Source: Bin87 sp965208015
GTDB taxonomy: Bacteria > Chloroflexota > Dehalococcoidia > Lucifugimonadales > UBA3495
NCBI GenBank assembly: GCA_965208015.1
Contig: OZ242308.1
Coordinates: forward strand, 372,001 to 436,000
Length of the DNA: 64,000 nucleotides
Reading direction: 5' to 3'
The position numbers and the translations under genes are program-made. The notes under the pieces were generated by a model. That model did no database searches. It was given only the letters and a program-made list of their open reading frames with translations, and was not told the DNA's origin. This document shows positions 7,113 to 15,702 of the stretch, piece after piece. The number at the start of each line of letters is the position of its first letter. Position 1 is the first letter of the stretch.

Positions 7113-7955
7113 TTACAGCACCTGTTCGGCCAGGCGTTCCAACTCGCTCAGACCCTCAGCGCCGGCGTCGGGCGGCAAGGCTACCGTCACCCGGTTGGCG
7201 CCGGCCTCTTCATATCCGGCGATGACCTCACGGTTCGGTTGGACGTTGGTTACGATGAGCTGAATCGTGCTGGGATCCCGGCCGGCGGCCTCGGCCAGTT
7301 CGTCCATGGTCGCGCGGCCCGCCCGCACCTGCTCCTCGGTCACCCGCACCGGCATCCAACCGTCGCCCCACGCCACCACGCGCTTGAACACGTTGGCGGC
7401 GTAGCCTCCGAGGAGCACCGGCGGATGCGGCTGCTGGACCGGCTTCGGGGAGCATTTGACCGGCGGGAAATCGAAGAACCGCCCGTGAAACTCCGCCTCT
7501 TCCTTGGTCCAGAGCTCCTTCATGGCGAGGATCGCTTCCCGCGTTTGGCCCCAGCGGTGTTCAAAATCGCCGCCCATGATCTCGGTTTCTTCCCGCAACC
7601 AGCCGGCGCCGATGCCGAACAGGAACCGCCCTCCAGAGAACTTGTCCAGCGTGGCGATCTGCTTGGCTTGCATCAGCGGGTTGTGTTCCGGAACCAGGCT
7701 GATGCTGGTGCCCAGCTTGATGGTGCTGGTGACCGCCGCCGCCATAGACAGGGCGATGAGCGGATCGCCGATGTCCGCCATGGAATCCGGGATTGACCCG
7801 TCCGGCGTGCCTCCATACCGGGAGGTGGTATGCACGGGCAGGATGGGGCGCTCCGGAAGCCAGAACGACTCAAACCCCAGTTCCTCTGCGCGCTTCGCCA
7901 ATTCGGCCGGGTCAACCGATTCGCTGGAAGCCCTGGCGGTGACTCCAATATCCAT
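7113..7955 (-). CDS. LLM-class (F420-type) flavin oxidoreductase
   Basis: A 280-residue luciferase-like protein of the F420-dependent type. It shows 'ELGFESFWLPER' near residue 25, 'KLGTSISLVPEHNP' near 80, 'GGRFLFGIGAGW' near 103, and 'PVLLGGYA' near 180. The start at 7955 is used because GGGAGG stands 7 bases upstream; a longer reading from 7994 has no such signal. It follows ureD on the same strand and precedes the 108-residue unknown by 2 bases, so it may be the tail of the urease transcript. Nothing links it chemically to urea. Confidence 0.85.
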   Translation of the reverse strand: MDIGVTARASSESVDPAELAKRAEELGFESFWLPERPILPVHTTSRYGGTPDGSIPDSMADIGDPLIALSMAAAVTSTIKLGTSISLVPEHNPLMQAKQIATLDKFSGGRFLFGIGAGWLREETEIMGGDFEHRWGQTREAILAMKELWTKEEAEFHGRFFDFPPVKCSPKPVQQPHPPVLLGGYAANVFKRVVAWGDGWMPVRVTEEQVRAGRATMDELAEAAGRDPSTIQLIVTNVQPNREVIAGYEEAGANRVTVALPPDAGAEGLSELERLAEQVL

Positions 7956-7994
7956 CTCGAAACCTCCCTTTGCGAACTTGCCTGATGTTACCAC

Positions 7995-8897
7995 TCAATA
8001 CTTCCGCAGGGGCGGCGCGTCCACGCCAAGCAGCGCCTGTCGCGCAATCGACCAGACCCCGTTCAAGGCCCGCTGAACCGCCGTGCACTCCCGACCGATC
8101 ATCTTGACGCACATCCCGCTGCCGTCGGGCAGCATCGATGCGCCTCCTCGGACCTCCTGGCATTGTCCGAGAGAACGCCTGACCTGATCCAGTATCGAGC
8201 GCGCGGGCTGGCTTTCGCACACGATCAGCAGGGAGCCCAGGGTGAGCGCGGACACGTCATCCGCGACCTGCTGACCGCCGAAGCCCAATATGCCAACCCC
8301 GGTGAGGTTGCCCGCTCCCGGGTCCAGGTCGAAGGCTTCCCGGTAGGCCGGCCGGCCGCTCTGACCTCGCACCGTGACCCGGTTGGAGATCCGCCTGAAC
8401 CGGAACGACTCTCCCATTGCCACCCTGCCCGGTGTTATCACGTCGCTGAACAGCAGCGCGCCGCCCGGCTCGCAGACGACTTCGACTACCTGCTCCAGGC
8501 TGGCGTCGCGGTAAGGGATCAACGGGTCCGGCAGATATTCCAGGTAGCCGCCCGCCGCGACGTTGAGGCGGACCCGCTGCTCGGCGTCGCCGTCGGTCAT
8601 GGTGTAGACCTTCGTGGCGCTCTGGGTGGTCACGTGGACCCTGGCGCCGGCGCCGACGCTCACCGCGATGCTGTGGCGGTCGCTTTGCAGCAGCCCTCCG
8701 GTGGGGTTCGCCAGGAATATGTAGGCCATGTCGGGCGCGGCATCGTCCGGATACAGCGCCTGCTGGACCAACAGGGGCGGCCGCGTGCGACTCTGCGTTA
8801 AACGAGTCCGGCCGGCCCTGCGCTCCAGGATCAGGTCGACCAGGCCGTTATGTCCGCGCGAAGCGGCGTCAGCAGACGGTTCCCGGGCCAATAGCAT
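7995..8897 (-). CDS. ureD: Urease accessory protein UreD (UreH)
   Basis: A 300-residue UreD, the scaffold that recruits UreF and UreG to apo-urease for nickel insertion. Family marks are 'NPTGGLLQSDR' near 65, the 'TTQSATKVY' strand near 90-98, 'LEYLPDPLIPYRDA' near 120-133, and the closing 'MLPDGSG...QRAL' segment. Its ATG lies inside the end of ureG (29-base overlap), which implies coupled translation. This is the last urease gene of the cluster; ureE is absent. A second, broken C-terminal copy lies at 6650-6764. Confidence 0.92.
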   Translation of the reverse strand: MLLAREPSADAASRGHNGLVDLILERRAGRTRLTQSRTRPPLLVQQALYPDDAAPDMAYIFLANPTGGLLQSDRHSIAVSVGAGARVHVTTQSATKVYTMTDGDAEQRVRLNVAAGGYLEYLPDPLIPYRDASLEQVVEVVCEPGGALLFSDVITPGRVAMGESFRFRRISNRVTVRGQSGRPAYREAFDLDPGAGNLTGVGILGFGGQQVADDVSALTLGSLLIVCESQPARSILDQVRRSLGQCQEVRGGASMLPDGSGMCVKMIGRECTAVQRALNGVWSIARQALLGVDAPPLRKY

Positions 8898-9492
8898 GGA
8901 GGATCCTGTCCAGCACCGCGTCCAGCCCCTCGCCGGTGCGGCAGTTGGTGAACGCGTAGGGTCGTTCGCCCCGAACTATGTTGAGGTCGCGCCGCATCAC
9001 GTTCAGGTCCGCGCCCACGTAGGGAGCCAGGTCGGTCTTGTTCACCACCAGCAGGTCGGTCTGGGTGATGCCCTGTCCGCGCTTGCGGGGTATCTTGTCC
9101 CCGGCCGCCACGTCGATCACGTAGATCTGGAAATCGGCCAGGGCCGGGCTGAAGGTCAGCGTCAGGTTATCGCCGCCGCTCTCGATCAGGACGATGTCCG
9201 AGTCGGGATATTCCTCGGTCAACTCCTCCGCCGCCAGCAGGTTGAGGCTGGGGTCCTCCCGCACCGCCGCGTGGGGGCAGGCGCCGGTGGCAACGCCGCG
9301 GATGCGGCCGGTGTCGAATACACCGTCCAGGGTCCGCGTGACGTGGTCGGCGTCCTCACGGGTGAAGATGTCGTTGGTGATGACCACCGGATGCCGACCC
9401 CGCTCCAGCAGCATGGGCACCAGCCGTTCCACCAGCGTGGTTTTGCCGGAGCCCACCGGCCCGCCTACGCCAATTCGAGGAACATTTCGCAT
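8869..9492 (-). CDS. ureG: Urease accessory GTPase UreG
   Basis: A 207-residue SIMIBI-class GTPase that powers nickel delivery to urease. The P-loop 'GPVGSGKT' is at residues 11-18, the switch segment 'ESGGDNL' is mid-protein, and the base-specificity motif 'NKTD' is near 150. The metal-binding Cys-Pro-His triad ('ACPHAA') is present. A ribosome site GGGAGA precedes the ATG. It lies between ureF and ureD in the usual ureFGD order. The absence of UreE is common in actinobacterial and some other clusters, where UreG takes nickel from other chaperones. Confidence 0.95.
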   Translation of the reverse strand: MRNVPRIGVGGPVGSGKTTLVERLVPMLLERGRHPVVITNDIFTREDADHVTRTLDGVFDTGRIRGVATGACPHAAVREDPSLNLLAAEELTEEYPDSDIVLIESGGDNLTLTFSPALADFQIYVIDVAAGDKIPRKRGQGITQTDLLVVNKTDLAPYVGADLNVMRRDLNIVRGERPYAFTNCRTGEGLDAVLDRILHAIGPGTVC

Positions 9493-9531
9493 GGTTTTCT
9501 CCCGTCGGTTTCCAGGTGTGCGGGCCGCGCG

Positions 9532-10245
9532 TCAGCTGGCGAACATCCGCACTTCGTCGTGTTCGTGGAGCATCGCCGCGATGTCCGTCTGAGGCGCGAA
9601 GGATGTCATCTGGCTCCAGTGTCGCGCCTCCAGGTCTGGCGACAACCTGACCACTGGCTCGTGCAGTGCGTGCAGGATGCGCTGGGCCTCCGAATGCGTG
9701 ACGGGCAACAGCCGCTGCGCCGCGCCCAGGACGCCCACGGCGAAGCTGTGGCAGAACATCAACAGGGCAGCTTGAGCCTCAATACTTGCGGCGCAGGACG
9801 CCACGCCCAGCGCGACGGCCCCGGTGCCCGGCGTCTCGCGATCCATCGCCATCTGCCGAAAATGGGCATGAACGGCGGAGCCGGCCCATTCGCTGAGTAA
9901 CGGGGCCGTTTCGTCCAGGATGCGCCGGCCGGCGTGGCAGGACGCCACCCGCAGTTCCTCGGGCAGTTTCATCGCGTGCAGATGCCGGTCGATGCCCACC
10001 AGCGTCGACAGGTCGCCAGCCCGCGCCGCGCGGTGGGCGTTCAACAACGCTACGCCGTCGCACGGGAGTATCGACCAGGTAAGCAGATTGCGCAGGTATT
10101 CGGCCAGGTCGTCGGCGTTCCTCACCCAGTCGCGCGTCACCATGCCTTCCAATCCCTGGGAGTGGGCGTAGGTACCCGACGGGAAGAACGAGTCCGCAAG
10201 CTGCAGGGCGGCAAGGAAACTCGCGCTGCTGTCCGCGCCCATCAT
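9532..10245 (-). CDS. ureF: Urease accessory protein UreF
   Basis: A 237-residue all-helical UreF, which bridges UreD and UreG and gates nickel transfer. The N-terminal signature 'LQLADSFFPSGTYAHSQGLE' is clear at about residues 13-32. The gene follows ureC after 12 bases, and ureG begins 39 bases further on. Confidence 0.92.
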   Translation of the reverse strand: MMGADSSASFLAALQLADSFFPSGTYAHSQGLEGMVTRDWVRNADDLAEYLRNLLTWSILPCDGVALLNAHRAARAGDLSTLVGIDRHLHAMKLPEELRVASCHAGRRILDETAPLLSEWAGSAVHAHFRQMAMDRETPGTGAVALGVASCAASIEAQAALLMFCHSFAVGVLGAAQRLLPVTHSEAQRILHALHEPVVRLSPDLEARHWSQMTSFAPQTDIAAMLHEHDEVRMFAS

Positions 10246-10257
10246 AGCTCGCGTCCG

Positions 10258-11976
10258 CTAGACCAGGAAGTGCAGTTGCGCCAGGCTGAGCCGTTCCGCC
10301 GGCGGAACCGTGGCGATCTCGCCGTCCACGCGCACCGTGTAGGTGTCCGGGTCGACCTCGATCACCGGCATCCCGTCGTTGCGCACCATCTGCCGCTTGG
10401 TGATCGTGCGACACCCGCGCACCGGCTCCACCCGCCGGGATAGCCCCAGGTCGCGGTGGACACCCGCCTCGTAGGCCGCCGCCGAGACAAAGGTGAGCGA
10501 CGTGCCGGACACTGCCTTGCCCATGCTGCCGAACATCGGGCGATAGAAGGACGGCTCGGCGGTGGGTATGGACCCGTTGGGGTCGCCCATGACTGCCCAG
10601 CAGATCATCCCGCCCTTGATGATCATCTTGGGCTTGGCGCCGAAGCTGCCCAGCGGCCACAGCACGATGTCGGCCAGCTTGCCCGGCTCCAGCGACCCCA
10701 CCAGGTGCGATATGCCGTGGGTGATGGCCGGGTTGATGGTCAGTTTGGCCAGGTAGCGCAGGACGCGGAAGTTGTCGTGATCCGGCGAATCCTCGGGCAG
10801 CTTGCCCTTGAACTGGCGCATCTTGTCGGCGGTCTGGAACAGGCGGGTGAAGTTCTCGCCCACCCGGCCCATGGCCTGGGAGTCCGAAGCGTACATGCTG
10901 ATCACGCCCAGGTCGTGCAGCACGTCCTCCGCGGCCATGGTCTCCGGCCGGATGCGGCTCTCGGCGAAGGCCACATCCTCCGGAACCCGCGGGCTGAGAT
11001 GGTGGCACACCATCAGCATGTCCATGTGCTCGGTGAGCGTGTTCACGGTGTACGGCCGCGTCGGGTTGGTGGACGAGGGCAGCACGTTCAGTTCCGACGC
11101 GATGCGGATGATGTCCGGCGCGTGCCCGCCGCCGGCGCCCTCGGTGTGGTAGGTGTGGATCGCCCGCCCGCCGATGGCGGCGATGGTGTCCTCGACGAAC
11201 CCAGCCTCGTTCAGCGTGTCGGTGTGGATCGCCACCGGCACGTCGAACCGGTCGGCTACGGCCAGGCAGCAGTCGATGGCCGCCGGCGTGGTGCCCCAGT
11301 CCTCGTGGAGCTTGAGGCCGCTGGCCCCGGCCGCGATCTGCTCCTCCAGGGGCGCGGGGTCGCTGGCGTTGCCCTTGCCCAGCAGGCCCCAGTTGACGGG
11401 CAGCGGCTCGGCGGCCTCCAGCATCCGCGCGATGTTCCACGGGCCGGGCGTGCAGGTGGTGGCGTTGGTGCCGTCGGCGGGCCCGGTGCCTCCGCCGATC
11501 ATGGTGGTGATGCCGTTGGACAGCGCGTGGTACACCTGCTGCGGCGCGATCATGTGGATGTGCGCGTCGACCCCGCCGGGCGTGGCGATCAGGTGCTCCC
11601 CGGCGATGACCTCGGTGCCGGGACCCACTACCATGTCGGGATGCACGCCGTCCATGACGCCCGGGTTGCCAGACTTGCCCACCGCCACGATGTGCCCGTG
11701 GCGCACCCCGATGTCTGCCTTGATGATGCCAAGTACGGGGTCCATGATGATGGCGTTGGTGATGACCAGGTCCAGCGCGCCATCGCGGTTGGTTGCCTCC
11801 GAGGCCTGGCCCATGCCGTCCCGGGCCGACTTGCCCCCACCGAACACCAGCTCGTCGCCAGGGGTGAGCAGGTCTCGCTCAATTTGGCAGACCAGGGAGG
11901 TGTCGGCCAGGCGGAACCGGTCGCCTACGGTCGGCCCGTAGAGGTCAACGTATTGCCGGCGGCTGATTCGGGCCAT
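10258..11976 (-). CDS. ureC: Urease alpha subunit UreC (catalytic)
   Basis: A 572-residue urease alpha subunit, full length for the family. It hydrolyses urea to ammonia and carbamate at a di-nickel centre. Ligands are in place: 'GGVDAHIHMIAPQQ' (two His), 'GLKLHEDWG' (the Lys that becomes carbamylated plus His), 'AIHTDTLNEAGF' and 'HTYHTEGAGGGHAPD' (His ligands), the flap 'MVCHHLSP' with the mobile Cys, and 'YASDSQAMGR' carrying the Asp ligand. GAGG lies before the ATG, 5 bases after the ureB stop. It sits between ureB and ureF in a single minus-strand operon. Confidence 0.97.
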   Translation of the reverse strand: MARISRRQYVDLYGPTVGDRFRLADTSLVCQIERDLLTPGDELVFGGGKSARDGMGQASEATNRDGALDLVITNAIIMDPVLGIIKADIGVRHGHIVAVGKSGNPGVMDGVHPDMVVGPGTEVIAGEHLIATPGGVDAHIHMIAPQQVYHALSNGITTMIGGGTGPADGTNATTCTPGPWNIARMLEAAEPLPVNWGLLGKGNASDPAPLEEQIAAGASGLKLHEDWGTTPAAIDCCLAVADRFDVPVAIHTDTLNEAGFVEDTIAAIGGRAIHTYHTEGAGGGHAPDIIRIASELNVLPSSTNPTRPYTVNTLTEHMDMLMVCHHLSPRVPEDVAFAESRIRPETMAAEDVLHDLGVISMYASDSQAMGRVGENFTRLFQTADKMRQFKGKLPEDSPDHDNFRVLRYLAKLTINPAITHGISHLVGSLEPGKLADIVLWPLGSFGAKPKMIIKGGMICWAVMGDPNGSIPTAEPSFYRPMFGSMGKAVSGTSLTFVSAAAYEAGVHRDLGLSRRVEPVRGCRTITKRQMVRNDGMPVIEVDPDTYTVRVDGEIATVPPAERLSLAQLHFLV

Positions 11977-11980
11977 GTCG

Positions 11981-12385
11981 CTATGCCTCGCAGGTTTCGG
12001 TTGGGTTCGACGGCTGGTCCAGAAAACCGCGTTTCGAGATTGCTTCGATGGCCTGGGCGCGCACGGTTGGCGAGTCCAGGCTGCCGTCGGTGAGGCCGTT
12101 GAGTCCGCGCACCCGTCGCGCGCCGCCGATGGCGACCAGGGTCACGTCCTTCCGGTCGCCCGGCTCGAAGCGCACGGCGGTTCCGGCCGGCACGTCCAGC
12201 CGCATACCGAAGGCCGCCTCCCGGTCGAAACGCAGGGCGCGGTTCACCTCGAAGAAGTGGAAGTGCGAGCCGACCTGTATGGCCCGGTCGCCGGTGTTCC
12301 ACACCGAGACGGTGCGCGTGGGCCGGCCGGCGTTTATCTCAACCGGCTCGTCGGCGATGATGTAGTGTGCGCTGGGATTGCTCAT
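11981..12385 (-). CDS. ureB: Urease beta subunit UreB
   Basis: A 134-residue urease beta subunit with the conserved core: 'VSVWNTGDRAIQVGSHFHFFEVN' split over residues 26-48, 'GMRLDVPAGTAVRFEPGD' over about 60-77, and 'GARRVRGLNGLTDG'. It packs with UreA and UreC in the urease trimer. AGGACG precedes the ATG. The C-terminal tail of about 30 residues is longer than in minimal UreB proteins. Confidence 0.95.
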   Translation of the reverse strand: MSNPSAHYIIADEPVEINAGRPTRTVSVWNTGDRAIQVGSHFHFFEVNRALRFDREAAFGMRLDVPAGTAVRFEPGDRKDVTLVAIGGARRVRGLNGLTDGSLDSPTVRAQAIEAISKRGFLDQPSNPTETCEA

Positions 12386-12402
12386 GCTCGTCCTGAATGC
12401 AG

Positions 12403-12705
12403 CTACACGATGGGGTCGTGGACGGATACGAGTTTGGTGCCGTCGGGAAAGGTGGCTTCCACCTGGACCATGTCCACCAGTTCCGGCACGCCTTCCATCA
12501 CGTCCTCCCGCCGCAGTATCTGGCGGCCCAACTCCATGACCTCGGCCACAGTCCTGCCGTCACGCGCGCCCTCCAGGATCGACTCGGTGATCAGGGCGAC
12601 CGACTCGGGCACGTTGAGCTTCAGCCCGCGGCCCTGCCTTTTGCGCGCCAGGTCGGCAGCGACGTAGATCAGCAGCTTCTCCGATTCTCGTGGGGTCAGC
12701 ATCAT
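12403..12705 (-). CDS. ureA: Urease gamma subunit UreA
   Basis: A 100-residue UreA of standard length: 'MLTPRESEKLLIYVAADLAR' at the N-terminus, 'LNVPESVALI' in the middle, 'VPELVDMVQVEATFPDGTKL' near the end. It is the first structural urease gene and follows glnA by 18 bases, so urease is probably expressed from the same transcript as glutamine synthetase and the urea importer. Confidence 0.96.
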   Translation of the reverse strand: MMLTPRESEKLLIYVAADLARKRQGRGLKLNVPESVALITESILEGARDGRTVAEVMELGRQILRREDVMEGVPELVDMVQVEATFPDGTKLVSVHDPIV

Positions 12706-12723
12706 GGTGGGTTGCCTCGTGCC

Positions 12724-14061
12724 TTACAGCGTGGAGAGGTAGCGGGAGACCTCGTAGTCGGTGACCTCCGAGCGGTACTCGTCCCACTCCAGCTTCTTGT
12801 TCTCGATCAGGCTGTTGAACACGTGGTCGCCCAGCGCCTCGTAGAGCAGCTCGCTGGTCTCGGCCAGGTTGATCGCCTCGCCCAGGCTGGACGGCAGGGT
12901 GCGGATGCCCAGGGACTGGCGACGCTGGGGAGACATCTCCTGCACGTTGCCCACCACGGGAGCCGGAACCTGGTACTGCTCCTCGATGCCCTTGAGGCCA
13001 GCAGCCAGCATCGCGCTGAACGCCAGGTAGGGGTTGCACGAGGGGTCGGGCGCGCGGTACTCGATGCGGATGGACGTTTCCTCGCCGCGCTCGTAGCTGG
13101 GCACGCGGATGAGATCGGAGCGGTTGACGTGGGTCCACGAGACGTACACCGGCGCCTCGTAGCCGGGGATCAGCCGCTTGTAGGAATTGACCCACTGGTT
13201 GGTTACCAGCGTGATCTCCGGCGCGTGGGCGATGAGTCCGGCGATGAACTGCTTGCCCAGCATCGACAGGTACTGCTCGTCATCGGCGTCGTAGAACCGA
13301 TTGTCCTCGCCGGAGAAGAGGGACTGGTGCAGGTGCAGGCCCGAGCCGTTGATGCGGGAGATGGGCTTGGGCATGAACGTGGCGTACACGCTCTGCAACT
13401 GGGCCAGCTCCTTGATCACCAGCTTGGCCGTCATCAGGTTGTCGGCCATGGTCAGGGCGTCGGTGTACTCCAGGTCGATCTCGTGCTGGCTGGGGGCGCC
13501 CTCGTGGTGGGAGTACTTCACCGGGATGCCCATGTCCGCCAGGTTGAGCACGGTGTCCCGCCGCAGGTCCGACGCGGGGTAGCTGGAGAGCTGGTCGAAG
13601 TAGCCGTCGTGGTCCAGCAGTTCCGGCGATCCGGCGCTCTTCAGGTAGAAGAACTCCAGCTCCGCGCCCACGTTGTAGGTGAAGCCCATCTCCGCCGCCT
13701 TGTCCAGGTTGCGCCGGAGCACCTGGCGCGGGTCGCCGGGGAAAGTCTGGCCCCGGGGCTGGCGGATGTCGCAGAACATCCGGGCCACGGCGTTCTGGCG
13801 CGGCCGCCACGGCAGCAGCGTGAAGGTGCTCGGGTCGGGATAGGCCCGCATATCGCTCTCGTGATGGCGGGCGAACCCGTCGATGGCCGAGCCGTCGAAC
13901 CCCACGCCCCGCTCCAGCGCGTCCTCCAGGTCGTCGGCGGTCACCGCGAATCCCTTCAGCTTGCCCAGGATGTCGGTGAACCACAGGCGGATGAACTTCA
14001 CGTCGTTGTCCCGCGCGGTACGCAGTACGAAATCCCGGGCGGCGGCTGTCTCAGTAGTCAT
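12724..14061 (-). CDS. glnA: Glutamine synthetase type I (GSI-alpha-like)
   Basis: A 445-residue glutamine synthetase, which condenses ammonia and glutamate with ATP. Visible are 'GVGFDGSAIDGFA' near 50-62, the metal-binding 'GAELEFFYL' near 131-139, 'HHEGAPSQHEID' near 179-190, and 'NGSGLHLHQSLF' near 238-249. The C-terminus ends in 'EWDEYRSEVTDYEVSRYL' and lacks the Tyr adenylylation loop of GSI-beta enzymes, so control by adenylylation is not expected. It lies exactly between the urea importer and urease genes, a placement that channels urease-derived ammonia into glutamine. GAGGA precedes the ATG. Confidence 0.94.
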   Translation of the reverse strand: MTTETAAARDFVLRTARDNDVKFIRLWFTDILGKLKGFAVTADDLEDALERGVGFDGSAIDGFARHHESDMRAYPDPSTFTLLPWRPRQNAVARMFCDIRQPRGQTFPGDPRQVLRRNLDKAAEMGFTYNVGAELEFFYLKSAGSPELLDHDGYFDQLSSYPASDLRRDTVLNLADMGIPVKYSHHEGAPSQHEIDLEYTDALTMADNLMTAKLVIKELAQLQSVYATFMPKPISRINGSGLHLHQSLFSGEDNRFYDADDEQYLSMLGKQFIAGLIAHAPEITLVTNQWVNSYKRLIPGYEAPVYVSWTHVNRSDLIRVPSYERGEETSIRIEYRAPDPSCNPYLAFSAMLAAGLKGIEEQYQVPAPVVGNVQEMSPQRRQSLGIRTLPSSLGEAINLAETSELLYEALGDHVFNSLIENKKLEWDEYRSEVTDYEVSRYLSTL

Positions 14062-14095
14062 GGCTATTCCTCACGTTCGGGTTTTATGCCGGGAC

Positions 14096-14824
14096 CTACA
14101 CCGCCACGTACTCGCGGACCAGGTTATGGTCCAGGTCCCTGGCGGCTCCCTCGAGCACTATGGCTCCCTTTTCCATTACGTAGCAGTAGTCGGCGATGCC
14201 CAGGGCAAAGTCCAGGAACTGCTCCACCAGCAGGATGGTGGTCTCCTGCTGCTCCCGAAGCCGGTGCAGCAATTCCTCGATCTCCTGGACTATCGACGGC
14301 TGGATGCCCTCGGTGGGCTCGTCCAGCAGCAGCAGGGACGGCTGCCGCACCAGCGCCCGGGCCAGCGCCAGTTGCTGCTGCTGTCCGCCGCTGAGCGTGC
14401 CGGCGACCTTCTTTGTGTAGGTCTTCAGCGCCGGGAACAGCCCGTACATCTTTTCGACGGCCTCCGTGCGCCCCTTCTTGCCGGCGAAGGCTTCCAGGCC
14501 CATCAGCAGGTTCTCGTGCACCGTGAGGTACGGGAAGATGTGCCGTCCCTGGGGCACGTAGCCGAACCCGGCCTTGGCCCGCTTGTGCGGCGCCCAGTGG
14601 GTCAGGTCCGACTGGCCGAACCTGATCTGGCCGGCCCGGGGATTCAGCAGCCCCATGATCGCCTTGAGCAGCGTGGTCTTGCCCACGCCGTTGCGGCCCA
14701 TGAGGCAGACCACCTGTCCCTCCGGCACGTCCAATGCCACGTCGGTCAGCACCAGGCTCTGCCCGTATCCCACGGACAGGCCCTGGATGGTCAGGAATGG
14801 TTCGGGTTGGCGAAACATTGCCAT
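14096..14824 (-). CDS. urtE: Urea ABC transporter ATP-binding protein UrtE
   Basis: A 242-residue ABC ATPase of the branched-chain amino acid/urea (LivF/UrtE) type. Walker A 'GRNGVGKT' is near residue 43-50, the Q-loop 'YVPQGRHIFP' follows, the signature 'LSGGQQQQ' and Walker B 'LLLLDEPTEG' are in order, and 'LLVEQ' holds the switch region. It pairs with UrtD to power the urea permease. The true start is the ATG at 14824, 5 bases after the urtD stop; a longer open frame upstream is only an overlap with urtD. Confidence 0.92.
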   Translation of the reverse strand: MAMFRQPEPFLTIQGLSVGYGQSLVLTDVALDVPEGQVVCLMGRNGVGKTTLLKAIMGLLNPRAGQIRFGQSDLTHWAPHKRAKAGFGYVPQGRHIFPYLTVHENLLMGLEAFAGKKGRTEAVEKMYGLFPALKTYTKKVAGTLSGGQQQQLALARALVRQPSLLLLDEPTEGIQPSIVQEIEELLHRLREQQETTILLVEQFLDFALGIADYCYVMEKGAIVLEGAARDLDHNLVREYVAV

Positions 14825-14829
14825 GATGA

Positions 14830-15702
14830 TCAGTCTGCGGCGACGGGCACGGAGCGCTCCGCCTCGCGCCGGCCGTTGAGCCGGCCGGCCTGCGGCCAAT
14901 GCGACCGGCTGTTGCCCAGGTACGCCCGGATGACTTCGGGATCCTGCTGCACGTCTTCCATGGTGCCCTCGCTGAGCACCTTGCCCAGGTGCAGCACGGT
15001 GACCGTCTGGGCGAACTGGCGCACGAAGTCCATGTCGTGTTCCACCACCAGCACCGACCGCTCCCCGCCGATGGACTGGAGCAGTTCTCCCGTGCGGTCG
15101 CGCTCGCGGCGGGTCATGCCGGCCACGGGCTCGTCCAGCAGCAGCAGCTTGGGCTCCTGCACCAGCAGCATCCCGATTTCCAGCCACTGCTTCTCGCCGT
15201 GAGACAGCCCGCCCGCAACGTCCTGCGCCCGGTGTTGCAGGCCGACTTCCTCTAGGGCGCTCATGATCCGGTCGCCATCGTCCCTCCGCAGCTTGCGCAA
15301 AAGCCCCATGATCCGGCTGCGGAACCCCAGGGTCACCTCCAGGTTCTGGTACACGGTCAGGCTGGCGAATATCGACGGCGTCTGGAACTTGCGGCCCACT
15401 CCCAGCCGCACCAGTTGGTACTCTTGCCGGCGGCTCAAATCGGTGGTTCCGTCAAAGATGATCCGGCCCTTGCTGGGCTTTGACTTGCCGGTGATCACGT
15501 CGATCAGCGTCGTCTTGCCCGCGCCGTTGGGGCCGATCAGGAACCGCATCTCCCCGTAGCCGATGGAGAAATCCAGCTCGTTCAGCACGGTGAACCCGTC
15601 GAAGCTCACCGTCAGGTTCTCCACGGAGAGGATGGGCCGGCTCAGGTCCGGCGTCGGGCGCGAGCCGTTGCGCGAGGCCGTGTTGTTGGTACTGCCAATC
15701 AT
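14830..15702 (-). CDS. urtD: Urea ABC transporter ATP-binding protein UrtD
   Basis: A 290-residue ABC ATPase of the LivG/UrtD type. Walker A 'GPNGAGKTT' is near 58-66, 'VGRKFQTPSIF' follows as the Q-loop region typical of UrtD, the signature is 'LSHGEKQWLEIG', and Walker B is 'LLLLDEPVAGM'. Its ATG overlaps the urtC stop as ATGA, which fixes the start at 15702. A Ser/Asn-rich lead of about 20 residues precedes the domain. Confidence 0.93.
   Translation of the reverse strand: MIGSTNNTASRNGSRPTPDLSRPILSVENLTVSFDGFTVLNELDFSIGYGEMRFLIGPNGAGKTTLIDVITGKSKPSKGRIIFDGTTDLSRRQEYQLVRLGVGRKFQTPSIFASLTVYQNLEVTLGFRSRIMGLLRKLRRDDGDRIMSALEEVGLQHRAQDVAGGLSHGEKQWLEIGMLLVQEPKLLLLDEPVAGMTRRERDRTGELLQSIGGERSVLVVEHDMDFVRQFAQTVTVLHLGKVLSEGTMEDVQQDPEVIRAYLGNSRSHWPQAGRLNGRREAERSVPVAAD

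Noticed and set aside
10456..12093. Long plus-strand open frame opposite ureC
   Set aside because: It is the reverse shadow of ureC in GC-rich DNA; composition is His/Arg/Gly-heavy with no domain, while ureC is unmistakable.
12397..14394. Long plus-strand frame opposite ureA and glnA
   Set aside because: A shadow frame of low-complexity His/Arg/Gly composition; the minus-strand genes are firmly identified.
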